A DNA stretch of 64,000 bases, taken from Hippophae tibetana. Taxonomy: Eukaryota > Streptophyta > Magnoliopsida > Rosales > Elaeagnaceae. The notes under the pieces were generated by a model. It saw only the letters and a program-made list of their open reading frames with translations, did not search any database and was not told the origin of the DNA. Position numbers and translations under genes: made by a program. Shown here one piece after another: positions 24,259 to 35,974 of the stretch; position 1 is the first letter of the stretch; each line of letters starts with the position of its first letter. Location: positions 16,421,501 through 16,485,500 of the forward strand of contig CM072801.1 of NCBI GenBank assembly GCA_037013495.1, in the 5' to 3' direction.

Positions 24259-27200
24259 TTAGACCATAATCGGAGACCTAGCAGATAAACGAGTACACTT
24301 TCTACGACCATTTTTGCCTAGTGCACAGACACAAGTCTGAAGGAGTTCATAATCTTCCTCCCATAACAGCATTGATGCCTTTTCTGGATTCTTCAAGAGC
24401 ATCTTTGAGGTAAGGTAACCAGCAATTGTCCATGTTTGGTAAAGCCGAGATTGCTTTCCTATGAATCTCCCACTTCTCGTGTCATAATATTCAGGCCACT
24501 GGTCCAAAGGTAGCCTCTTTTCCACTAAATCAATTGCTTTCTGTGCTAATTCTGGCCTCCCCAACTTGATGCAGGCCAATGTGAACTAACAATTGGAAAC
24601 ATTAATTAAACAGATACTATTTATCATTATGCAACAAGAATGTCCACTAGAATTTATATTATATCAGAGCAAGGAATGGAGTGGATTGACCTAGAAGTTA
24701 AAGGGCAAAGAGGATTACCTGCCACAATAGAGTCGGCCAAGAGCCACCATTGTGATATGACCATGGACTGCAAAACAGTGGAGAGGAATCAGCATACAGA
24801 TACAAATATGGAAACAAAGGAAACAGTTATTATGATTATAATTGTTTTTGGAATAATGAGATGCAAGCAAAGAGAATAGAGAGTCTCACGTATTCTTGGG
24901 GTCACCACCAGTGATAATACGCCATTCTTCGGACTCCAATGCAGGGTAACAAATCTTGAGAGGCATCTGTGCCAGAAGATCATCCCATTTGGCCTCAATT
25001 AAATTCAAAATACCCTCATTCTGTTTAGGAGTTCCCAATGATGACACAATGGCCCAAAGATTCCCAAGGGTAAAAAACCTAAAATCCATATGAGCAGGTT
25101 GCAAATTTCCAATAAGGTAGCCACCTTGTTCAGGAATCCAATCTACTAGCCATGAAGGAATTTGATCTGGATAGATATTGAACTTGTTGGTGGCATCTGT
25201 AGAATATTCTTCTGTCTTGTAACGATAGATCTCATTGATCTTTTGCATATCTACCCAATAATACTCTCTGATATGGAAAGAAAGGGCACTGAGCCGATTG
25301 TTGATTGCAGCAACCAAATCTTTGGTACTGTCATTGACAATGAGTATCTCTCTGGAACATCGCAAAGCTGAATAGAATAATGCCTACATAAAGGAATTGG
25401 ATACTTATTAGGCATACTGAAATATTAAACCGGATGAAGGAGGTAAGAAAAGGGCTCCAAAAATCCATCACATGTGAAGTTCCAGGAGTATGAGGTCGAC
25501 CACCTTTGAGAATGATAAAGTCAAAAGCCTCATTTTATGCTAAGAATCCCAAAAGTACGCATATATTGAGATTGATGTGTTGCTCAGAGCTGAGTTTTCA
25601 TTACAAATTCATCTTATTACTATATGTTACTAAGGATTTCATTACAAATTCATCTTATTACTATATGTTACTAAGGATACATATAGCGGAAATAAGAAGT
25701 TTTAATTTACAAGAATATCACCAACTTCGCAACCAAATAGTGATTGGCATACTCAAAGATGATATCCACTAATATCCAACAATAATAAGACATCTAAAGG
25801 TCAATAGATGTGCATATTTCCAACTTACTTGTATTTCAAGGGGGTGTCCATGAATCCCCATCCGTCTATCAATCATGCAAGAACCATCGGTGACCAGAAG
25901 AGTTGGGAACATATCAAAACCATCAGACAAACACTGCTTAAGGATAAGTCTAATTCCTGTCTGGACATCCATCCTTTCTTGCAAGGCATAATCCCCTGTG
26001 ATCTTCCCATAAGCTCTCAACAAAATAATCCACCACAAACCTGTCAATGTGGATAACTATCATTTAGATTCAGTTTATACCAACATGTTATCTCCATTAC
26101 AATACAAGGCAGATACACTAACCGACTAGGTACATGATTACAGGAGCCAGTGTCCCATGATATAGGAAATTTACCAGAGTCAACAGGTGCAACGCGGCCA
26201 ATAGCAGATTCGCCAAAATCAGGATCCAGAATTTCCTCAAAGGCATGTTTGCTTCCATCTAGAGGCACAGCTCTGACTTTAAAACTTGCTGGCATCAACC
26301 CTTGCCCAGGGCTGTAGCAGTCCACAGTCTTCTCCCAACTCTAGAAAGAGATCAGAAAGGACATCTAGTTTAATAGAAGTGTCAACAATATTACAGGGCT
26401 TGCATATAAGCAAAACTGCAAAACTATTAACACACTTATAATGTCTGATCAAAATCCTATTTCCGCAACAAATCAGTGATAAAGTAGAAATATCAAAGTC
26501 CCTGGTTAATGCCAAGGGCACTGCAACAGTGCTACCTCTAGTCTCTAGCATATGAGTTACTTAATTCGAATTAACAAGCTTCTAAGCAAATACTATGCCA
26601 AAAAACTGACCAAGTCAATTGTGAGAGTGGGTTTTCTTAAAGATCTAGGACATTAAAGAGGATGCTTAGATTAGCTATGCACAATTAACAAGAATTTAAG
26701 TGACAATCATTTAAATTATATTATATTAGATGCATAAAGTTCAGCTATCTAAGTTAACAGCTCAAAACTCTGTGTGAAGCTTGAAATTTCTTTTTTCAGA
26801 TGCTAGATAACCATTGCAACAATTGACTTCTCATCAGTTACTTAAGGCATTTAAGTGTCTAAACAGTCATAGTGACAGTTTTTTATAGCTTCTATTTTGG
26901 TCTATTAGCAAATACCTATATGTTAGGAACCTTAATCAGGTGAGCAACACCCACAGGTTGCAGATTATAAACACGACAATCACATCAAACCCAATAACTC
27001 ACGAATGTAAGCAAGAAAGTAGAAAATAGAGCGAACTGAGAGAAATTGCCTGCACTCCATAAGCCACTACAAATTATTACGCACCTGTAATTGCAAAGTG
27101 TAAAGCAGAAATTTTTTAACAATCTCAGCTTCTCCATTGAGCAAAAAAGCAAGAGCTGATGGGACAAAATCCCGAATGAAGACCTGATCATAGTTGAGTG

Positions 27201-27867
27201 GTTGTTTGTCAGCTGGATCATTTGCAGCAACAGTTCCAACGGGGTTCCCACAATAAGTAACAACAACATTGTGAAGCAATCGCCATGCCTCCTTTTCAGT
27301 TTCAGACTCATTTCTATCAATATTAGGTTCATTTAAACCCTTTATATTATCCGCATTGGCATTGGAACCATTGACCACTGAACTAGATGATTCTTCTTTG
27401 ACCACGTCACTAGCAGCTGTCTCAATTCTATCTATCGCCAAAGGCTTCAAATTCAAAGCACCTTGGATGTATATGTTTTCAAAGCTCTTTTCATTAACAT
27501 GAGCTTCAACCGAAGTTGAATGATTCCTAAAATCCGAAGCTACATTGGGTATTACAAAAAGACCCCTTTTGCTAACACTACCACTAGTATTAACATCTAT
27601 GACACTACAATTTATATGGCCACTTTCCGTAAAAACCCTAGACTGAGCCCAATTTGAATCGGTAACACTAAAAGCTCTCCGATTCAAATCAATTACATCT
27701 ACGCACCTAACTCTATGATTATTACAACCTCGGAATTGACACCTACGAACAAATTTAGATTGAAATTCCGAAAGATTATCAAATACAGAATGGCCCAATT
27801 TCGGGGTAGAAACCCCAAAAAATGAAGAACTTTTGCAGCCGATTAAGATTGTACAACAAGGTTTCAT
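24259..27867 (-). CDS. neutral/alkaline invertase (GH100), six exons
   Basis: Hydrolyses sucrose to glucose and fructose at near-neutral pH. Six exons join in frame with GT-AG borders: 27085-27867, 26175-26340, 25829-26040, 24890-25383, 24719-24767 and 24259-24585. That totals 2031 bp, 676 aa plus stop, the length of the long organelle-type forms. Residues 1 to about 185 are a basic, Ser- and Asn-rich leader suggesting plastid or mitochondrial import. The GH100 domain runs from about 190. It has [14 protein letters not shown] (Asp near 233, the expected catalytic acid), [91 protein letters not shown] and [21 protein letters not shown] 27867 is the first in-frame Met, with a stop 69 bp upstream. 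No damage is seen. Organelle choice cannot be decided here. Confidence 0.95.
25597..25678. repeat. 41-bp tandem duplication in invertase intron 3
   Basis: Two identical 41-bp units (25597-25637 and 25638-25678), each starting TTCATTACAAATTCATCTTA and ending ACTAAGGAT. They lie within the 445-bp intron between exons 3 and 4 and away from its splice sites. Identity implies a recent slip. Confidence 0.95.
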
Positions 27868-28290
27868 TGTAGAAATTTCAATACCACAGCTAGTACTCTT
27901 TTCAAGCGTACAAGATCCACTTAATCAGACTCTAACACTTGGATGAAATTAGCTACAAATTATACTGAAATAAGTATGTATTACTCTGTTAATCGTTAAA
28001 AATTTAGAAAAACAGATATTAAAGTCGAAAAAAGTTGATTTTTCACAAATTTGTAAGAAGATGATTTACGAGAAACTAGAAATGAATGAATAAAAGGAGG
28101 AAAAATTGAATTTCACTTACAATTAAAGAGACGTTGATCTGATTTTTAATGAGAAGAGAAAGAGAAAAGGCGTGTCTAATGGAGTTTTGTTGCTCAATTT
28201 GGATATTTAAAAACTAAAGGTTAATGGAACCAGAATGAACCAATAGTTCAAACACTTCGAATTACACTTTCGCCCCTGCACGTGATAGGC
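27868..28290 (-). promoter_or_regulatory. invertase 5' UTR and proximal promoter region
   Basis: Minus-strand upstream region of the invertase start codon. A possible 5' UTR intron has donor TTGTAAGTG near 28128 and acceptor TTAACAG near 27980. A purine-rich stretch (GAAGAGAAAGAGAAAAGG on the plus strand, 28152-28169) lies beyond, with TTTAAATAT near 28206-28214 as a weak TATA-like element and a G-box core CACGTG at 28279-28284. All are word matches only. Confidence 0.35.
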
Positions 28291-30476
28291 GTTTAGTTGC
28301 CGCATCTCATTGACAAAAACGAAAATAGCCTCCCTTACTTTTCAAATGGAAGAATCTAATTGGATAGAGTAAAAGTTATAAATTATTTTTTAATTTATAA
28401 TTAATTTAATAAACAATTATTTATTATAATAATAATTATTTATTTTTTACTTTATAATTAATTATAATTTTAATTACATTAATATCATAATTTATTTATA
28501 ATAAAATAAACATTTTCAAATACAAATTTTAAATATAACTAAAATATATGAATAAAATAATTAATTTTTATACAATTTTATATTTTTTTTATGTATTAAT
28601 TACACGAGACATATCAAAAAAAAAATTATAGTCCTAGATTTAGTTTTTTTCTATTTTGGTTAAGAACTTTACAAAAGTATCCTAATTATATTTTGTTAAT
28701 TGAAATAAAAACTAAATTTGAATGATTTAAAAAAATTTAGAACATACCTTGGAAATTTGTGATTTAAACCAACCAATTGTAATTTATTTATTTATTTTTC
28801 ATGAATTAATTTTAACTTGTATGTTTGATAACTTAAAAGTTTTTAGCCGGATGCCGTGTCGAGGATTGTAAGGGTAAAATAGTCTATTGAATACAATTTG
28901 GGAATGGTTCAGATATGTCGGTTGTTGACTTGTGGTCCCAACCTTAACAAGTCTTAAAAAATGTGCGGAAATCTACAAACACACGTTTTTTCTTTCATTC
29001 TCTACAATATCGAGAAATTAGTATTCTCACAATACATGTTCATAATTTCTTCATTTAATATCTTTTATTAAAATCATAAAAATTAAACTAAATTCATAAA
29101 TATATGATTTTTTTAAGAAGCTATGACCTCTTAATTTTTCAGTTTTTTTAAGAAATTAGAGCATTTTAATTAAAATTTTAAAAATATATTTCATTTTTAT
29201 TATTAATTATAATAAACCTGACTTAAAAAATTAATAATTAATAATATTTTTAAAATATTTTTTAAATATCACCTTAAATAATCATTTAATATAAAACTAA
29301 ATAATATAAAAAATAATTATATATTATTTTTTACCTAAATCAAAATTCAAAACTTAAATATAAATAATAATTTAATATCATGATAATCCCATACTCTTTT
29401 GCTTATTTATATATTTTTATCTGTAAATAAATATTATTTTAAATAAAAATAAGTATTGATTGAAAAAATTATAATAATAAAAAAAATATTAAATAGTTTT
29501 AATTAAATGATTTCAAATTTAAGTAATGTAGATTTTTTACTATTAAAAACAGTAGTTTGATATAAAATAAAATAATATATGTTTTAATAATAAATTAAAT
29601 ATAAATTTATTATTTTTATAATTATATAATTTTTTAATTAAAAAATAATTATTATTATAAAAATAAAAGAGAACAAGCAACAATTGTTGTCAGGTTTTGG
29701 TTATGAGGTGATTGGCTGCTTGCTCTGCACTTGAGGAAACATAATGTGCCGGTGTTCTAGTTGAATACGTGTTCCGCTATGTTTTTTTTTTTCTTCTTTT
29801 CTTTTCTTTTTAAATAGCAAAATTAATGTTAAAATAAATAATTTAATTTTTTTATTATTTTTGTAATAATTTAGTTATTTTATTTAAAACAATGAACGTA
29901 TAATAATAAATAAATAAAATTTATTTTATTTTTAATTATTATTAAGATATCATTTTTATAAAATATTATTTTTAACAATAAACAATAATAATTATAAAAT
30001 TTAAAAAAAATTAAAATTTGATTATTTATATTATCAATTTTTTATAAAAAAATAATTAAACTATTATTAAATTATAAATGAATTAAAATATATTGTAACT
30101 AAAAAATCATGGATGAATTTCTCTTTTATTTATTTATTTATATGATCACTTTAAGACACATAATATGTAATTATTAGCTAATTTTTAATCATTAATAGGG
30201 AATTTAAGCCATCATCTAAACAATTATAGAGTTTTAATTTTATCACCGATTATGAGAAATCACATAAGTTTGTAATTTGTGAAACTTAGAGGAAGAGAGA
30301 TTTTTATTCTATAAACATAGACATTGTTTATAGAAATATACTTTTTAATATATTTTTTTTTTTTTGAATAGAAGTGAATAATATCTCAAATAATTAAGTA
30401 GTTTAATATATCTTAACTTATTTTCTTAAATTTTATAAAAAAAATCTAAAATATTTTTAAATTGTATGGTTAATAT
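28291..30476. other. very AT-rich intergenic DNA, no gene seen
   Basis: Mostly A/T runs with no coding stretch. A less AT-rich island at about 29690-29780 has no recognisable content. Confidence 0.6.
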
Positions 30477-30660
30477 TAGGGGTGTCCAACGGTCTGGTCC
30501 GGTCCGGTTTTGGTTAAAAAACTTTAACTGGACCAGACCGTTTATATTACTCGGATCAGACCGGACCGTTTATATTACTCGGATCAGATCGGACCGTTTA
30601 TATTATTCAGACCGGATCGAACCGTTTGATTTATAAAACAGTTCGGTCCAATTTGGTTCA
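30477..30660. repeat. GGTCCGGT-type repeat, probable DNA transposon end
   Basis: Starts TAGGGGTGTCCAACGGTCTG, resembling the ends of plant hAT-type elements. It then has 28-bp tandem units at 30531, 30559, 30587 and a partial at 30615, each with GACCGGACCGTTTATATTAC-like sequence. Inverted copies of GGTCCGGT/ACCGGACC face each other, so the region can fold. No opposite TAGGGGTG end is seen, so it is a fragment or ends at the copia E relic. Confidence 0.6.
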
Positions 30661-30666
30661 ATTTTT

Positions 30667-31085
30667 TTATACATTTAATGAAGAATAATGTAAGAAAGAA
30701 CCTATTATTACATAAAGGATAAAAAGAGGTACAATAATAGACATACACAACCTATAAAGTCCTTGAGTTGTACTTCCAATAAACAATAGTTGACCTTGAC
30801 ATGCATCTTTGATATTGAACCCATTTGGAAAAAACTCCACTACAACATTATTATTTGCATACAATCTCTTAACACATATTAACTTATTTGTTAATAGAGG
30901 AAGATGAAGCATATTAGATAGTTTCAAGTTCCTTAAACCAACCACTAGAACACCATTAATAAAATGAGTAATAAGAATTGTGTTACCATTCCAAGCATCA
31001 TAGATTAAGAATCCCTATGAAGTGAAAAATTTGAAAGCACAATAGATTCATTAGTTAGATTATGAGAGGTACATGTATCCATTAA
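30667..31085 (-). pseudogene. copia E relic, protease and following part
   Basis: Minus-strand copia sequence continuing the relic at 37806-38900 across the inserted X element. From 31085 it carries a protease-like start MDTCTSHNLTNES (Gly of the usual DTG is Cys). It then has LRNLKLSNMLHLPLL and LICVKRLYANNNVVVEFFPN, typical of the segment between protease and integrase. It ends near 30667 with GLYRLC. Integrase and reverse transcriptase are missing. Confidence 0.75.
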
Positions 31086-33577
31086 TGAGCAAAATCGACA
31101 TCGGATTAACAATATTAATCTTGTAAACACTTTGATTTTATATTTGTAAAACTCTCGTAAGTGCACAAATCAATTTATAGAAAATGACAAGTATACTCCC
31201 AAGATCGATCTAAGGAAGAAATATATGTGATTTTTAATTTATTATTCAAACTTTTAAAAAACAAAATTAAATCCTATATATCCTATCATGATATTTTGGG
31301 TTTTGTATTTTGTGTTTTCCTAATCTAATAACATAAAAATAAACATAGATATGGATTCAATAAACATTTATACAATTTTTTATAATTTATAACAATGAAT
31401 TATTGATGAATATAATAGTTAAGCTAATTATGCTTACTCATATTATCTAGGTTATTAAAGATATAAATTGATATTTATTGATTCTCTTTTTTTTATATGA
31501 ATATCACCTTTGATGAGGTTAGATATTCTTTGTTAATTAAACAAATCAATTAACATCTATGTGTGGGGTCGATAATTAATTTGGTTATTTAAATTAATTC
31601 ATTGTTTCTAAGAAATTAAAAATAAAACATTTAAATGTCACCTTTGGTATAGTTAGACATTTTAAACTTTATCCAAGGTGTCCAAATTAAATATAAGAAT
31701 TTAACTATCTGAGTACTAACTTTTAAGTTTTAAAACCATTACTAAAAATATGTTGTCAATACATTTTTGAAAAATAATTCTTATAAAAACTTTTGAAATA
31801 GAGTTTCACTCTAACTACTGGGAGATTGTATCAACAAATAAAAGAGCACTACTCTAAATCAGATCGGATAATTAAATCTTAAAATCTAATTTTCATATTT
31901 AAGTTTATAATGAAAAATAATATATTTCTCTCTAACATAATATAAAAACTTGAACAAAAACAAAATCAATTCATTTTATAGAGATTTTTATCTATTTAAT
32001 ATTTCGCAAGCATAACAACATTATTATTATATCATGTTTACAAATAATCATACATGTTAATTTAAATCACATACAAATCAAAAATAACATATAAGAATAA
32101 AACATAAAAAAAATAACTATAAATAATTCATTTTAAAATTTATACCTCAAAATAATCCTTATACTACTTTGATGCTAATTATGTTGCTGGAAAATCTCCA
32201 AATAGATTCACATTTCTATTTATTTAATCAAAAGCTATAAATTTATAAAAACATAGCTAGTTCTTCAAAAAGAAAAGAACTTTAAACCTAAAAACTAAAG
32301 AAAAAACTTTCTAGAGAAAGAATGAGTTGAGAAAATTGCTTCTTAAGGTGTGATTTTTACAATGGGGGAGAGGGGTTTTTATAGGTGAGGAAAAGACTAA
32401 AAAGGTGGGAAAATATCTCAAAAAATGATGATATACACATATTGGACAAGTTGGTATGCATTTGGGGCACTGATGAGTGCGACTGGGCGGGATTTGAGGC
32501 TGAAAATGCATTGATACGCTCAGAATTAGCGGAGTGGATGGTGCTGATGTAGGCCTTGATGCATGCAAAATTCGGTGTAATATGTGTACGGTTGCACGTA
32601 GAATTGTAGCATGAATGGGCACAGTTGCACATGGACTTCTGACGTGATGTACACGACCTTCCAGTGTGATGTGCGCGGCTTTTCGGCATGGTGCACACAT
32701 GGTTGGGCAATTTTATCCATTTTCCCATTTTTTTGACTTTTTCTCATTTTTTTATTAACATATTTGTGATGTATTGCCTCCAGTATTATTTTTTGAATCT
32801 TTAAATTATTTTTGAAATAAAAATACCTTAAAAACCTCCAAACAGATTCACATTTCTGTTTATTGAATCAAAAGCTAGAAATTTACAAAAACATAACTAG
32901 TTCTTCAAAAAGAGAAGAACTTTAAAACTAAAAACTAAAGAAGAATTTATAAAGAGAGAAAGAGTTGAAAAAATTGCTTCTTAAGGTGTGATTTTTACAA
33001 TGGGGGAGAAGGGGTTTATAATGTGGGAAAATATCTCAAACAATGATGATATATGGGTACTGTATAGACTCGCATGCATGTGGGGCACTAACGCACGCAA
33101 TTGGGTGGGATTTTGTAGCAGAAAATGTGCTGACACAAAGTGGATTTTGTAGAATTCGCAAAGTGGATGATGCTGATGTAGGCATTGATGCATGCAAAAT
33201 TTGGCATAATGATGCACGGTTGTGCGTAGAATTGCAGTATGAATGGGCACAGCTGCACGTGTTGTTCTTGCGTGATATGCATGGCCTTTCGACATGGTGT
33301 GCGCAAAGTTGGGTAGTTTTGTCCATTTTTCCATTTTTTTTTTACTTTTCCTCATTTTTTCATAACATATTTGTGATGATAGCCTCCAATATTATTCTTT
33401 GAATCTTTAAATTATTTTTGAAGCAAAAATACTTGAAAAACAATAAAAAATACCAGTGATTTCGAAAATAAATTTTTTTATAAAAATATGATAAAATCAT
33501 TTAAATATAAATATTTTTAATCAATTCAAGTACATTAAATCATGGTAATTTTAGTATTTTTTTTTAAGCACTCATCA
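31086..33577 (-). repeat. 3' LTR of the X element, with internal tandem duplication
   Basis: 2492 bp. On the minus strand it begins TGATGAGTGCTTAAAA next to the purine-rich GAAGATGGTTGGAGG. It is about 660 bp longer than the 5' LTR because a block (32191-32830) is repeated at 32831-33437. The block carries the GATTCA-rich stretch, the GC-rich variable centre and the TTTTTGAAATAAAAATAC end. The two units differ by many substitutions. Confidence 0.88.
32191..33437. repeat. about 0.6-kb tandem duplication within an X LTR
   Basis: Both units start with AAAA(A/T)CTCCAAA-type sequence and run through GTTCTTCAAAAAG, TGCTTCTTAAGGTGTGATTT, TTACAATGGGGGAGA and TATTTGTGATG. The other X LTRs carry one unit each. 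The duplicated block includes the presumed promoter region. Confidence 0.85.
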
Positions 33578-34296
33578 TAACCTCCAACCATCTTCTTGCT
33601 AATCCCTTAGCAAGAGAAGCGATAAAAACTAAAAATTAAACTATTCTATATCACTTCCTTGGATTGACACGGTTGCATTTAGCCTATGCAATAAACCTTT
33701 AAACCCTTAGGTTATCCTAATGGACAAGTTTAAGTCTCGTGAGGATTTTTAGTAATGATATCTACAAACATTGAACTAAATGTAAAAATTAAAAGAAATA
33801 ACAAAAATAAACAAATCAAAAAATAATAGCTCAAAAACTAAAATTACAACAAAATCAAAATCAAAAATTAACTTAAGAATAAAATATAAGAAAACAAAAT
33901 GAAATAGAACACAAAAATGTCTTATACTTTTTAATCTCTTTTAAGATAATAATTAAAATCTAAAGCATAAGTTATTTTCATTTTCTTAAACTATCATGAT
34001 TTATTATAACAATTAGTTGAAAATCGTTTTCATATTTCATATCAAAATTGTATCAATTTAATTTTACCTAAATTCAGTGTCAAGAATCCAAATTCTCTTC
34101 GATTATATTTATCACAAGTTAATACTCTCAAAAACATTGAATTCTATGGGTTCAAACAATTATACTAATTTATATGCAAAAACGTTTATGTATAGAAATG
34201 AACTAATATGTTCGCATATGTATAAAGAAGAAATGATCAAAGTGTTATTTTAACGTTGATCTCATGAAAGGAATTAAATGTATAAATTATAAAAAT

Positions 34297-34299
<3 letters not shown>

Positions 34300-34347
<48 letters not shown>
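34300..34347. repeat. (AT)n microsatellite
   Basis: About 48 bp of uninterrupted TA dinucleotides in the internal region of the X element. Confidence 0.95.
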
Positions 34348-34349
<2 letters not shown>

Positions 34350-35950
34350 TATTTTCATGCATCAATCAAACTCATTAAACAAAAATTTCAAGATATATGT
34401 CTTTTAGAAGTGTAGGAAAAATAAATGCAATGACTTCTAGGGATTTACTTCCTATAACTTTGTTTTGTAATTAGTCTTTAATCACAACTTTGTAGGCTAT
34501 GTGGATTATAGTATGTAGATTATACTATATATTCTATCTCTCTATTTGTTTAATAAATTTTTCAATATATTTTTTTAGAGAGTGAACACATGTACAGATT
34601 GTACATTTTTGTAGAATTTTGGTGAGTGGTTAATTTTGTAGCTTTTCTATTTGATTTTGGTTTATATAATATCATATATGTCTCACTTTTTTTTGGTAGA
34701 AGTCATGCATGAATGAGATAAAGACATACATTCAATGCTAATACCTATAGAAATCATCTAAAAATTTGAAGAAATAAGAAATGTGTTTGAAGTATAAAAA
34801 ATATATTACACTCAGAATAAAGAAAATTAGGCTCAAATTATATCTCACAATGGTAGCCTTCACTATTTCATTACTAAACACCGGTTTTGGGTTTAATATT
34901 ATTTTCACATCTTATCAAGAAATATTAGTCATGACAAAAACTAACTATCATATACTCCATTATATGTTTTCAAAAATTAATCTAACAGTACAAAAGACTT
35001 AACTATTTACTTAAATTTGATTTAAAGAAAATGATAATTTTTTGTGAGAAATTTTTTTAACTAATCCTAAAATTCTAAAACAAATTACTAAACCACACAA
35101 TAAAAATGAAAATGTGAACAATTGTTTTTTAAATTGTTGAAAATTTTTAAATTAAGCATGGTAACTTTTCACCACCCTAACCTATAACTTACATTGTCCT
35201 CAATGTAACAATTGTAATTTAAATATAAAGAGAAAAAAGAAGAAAAGTCATGCCCTACGGATTTTCAAAATTTTCTTTATTTAAAACAAGGGACATGATC
35301 GTGGGTTTTAAATAACTCACGTCTAGGTGCAAGTCAAATAACTTCAAAAAATTTATTTTTTTATTTTTTAATATAATCTCTAAGTTAAATAACATAATCA
35401 GTATTAACCAAAAGTACTCCCAAGAAAAAATGGTGAAGAAAATTCTCCTTAAAACCATCATTCTAGATAGAGCAACATTCCTAGAAAAAGCCCCGTAGCA
35501 CAAATGCTACCGAGACCTAGTCTCTTAGACATAACTCCCTTAAATCTTTATTTTTTTATGTTATTAAAATCTAAGTTAATAAAATAATTTAAGTTTTTTT
35601 AAAATTAAAATTAAAAGTTAAAAATTAGTTAATTTATTTTAAAATAAAAATAAAAAATTTAAAGACAATTAAAAACTTTAAAAATAAAAATAAAAAAAGT
35701 GAAATTAATAAATTAAAAATTAAATGAAAATTAATTAATTTATTTATTTTAAAATAATATAATAAATAAAAGAAAGTATAATTTTTTCTCAAAAAATATT
35801 TTAATTTTTTTAATTTATTTTTTTAAAAAAGAAAATAATTAAATAAAATAAGTTTACATTTTTTAACACAAAATAAATAAAAAAATAACAATTATTTATA
35901 ACACAAAATGTTTTCAAAATTTTGATAAATAATTTAAAAAAGTTAATCCT

Positions 35951-35968
35951 TCCCCGACAACGACACCA
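35951..35968 (-). other. tRNA-Asp-type primer-binding site of the X element
   Basis: Minus-strand TGGTGTCGTTGTCGGGGA, six bases after the LTR end TTATCA. The usual plant gypsy site for tRNA-Asp is TGGCGCCGTTGCCGGGGA; the three differences are all C to T. The family match is from memory. Confidence 0.85.
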
Positions 35969-35974
35969 AAAACT

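Larger units (their letters stand above)
33578..35974 (-). other. non-coding internal region of the X element
   Basis: About 2.4 kb between the two X LTRs. No reading frame with retroelement residues is seen on either strand. Landmarks on the plus strand: AGAGTGAACACATGTACAGA near 34579, GTGAGTGGTTAATTTTGTAG near 34621, and the segment 35240-35520 with moderate GC content. Several landmarks recur in the same order at 58330-59275. An (AT)n array sits at 34300-34347. Confidence 0.75.

Noticed and set aside
32311..33402. Cluster of His- and Cys-rich open frames
   Set aside because: They fall in the duplicated C-rich block of an X LTR, are not conserved between the two units and match no family.
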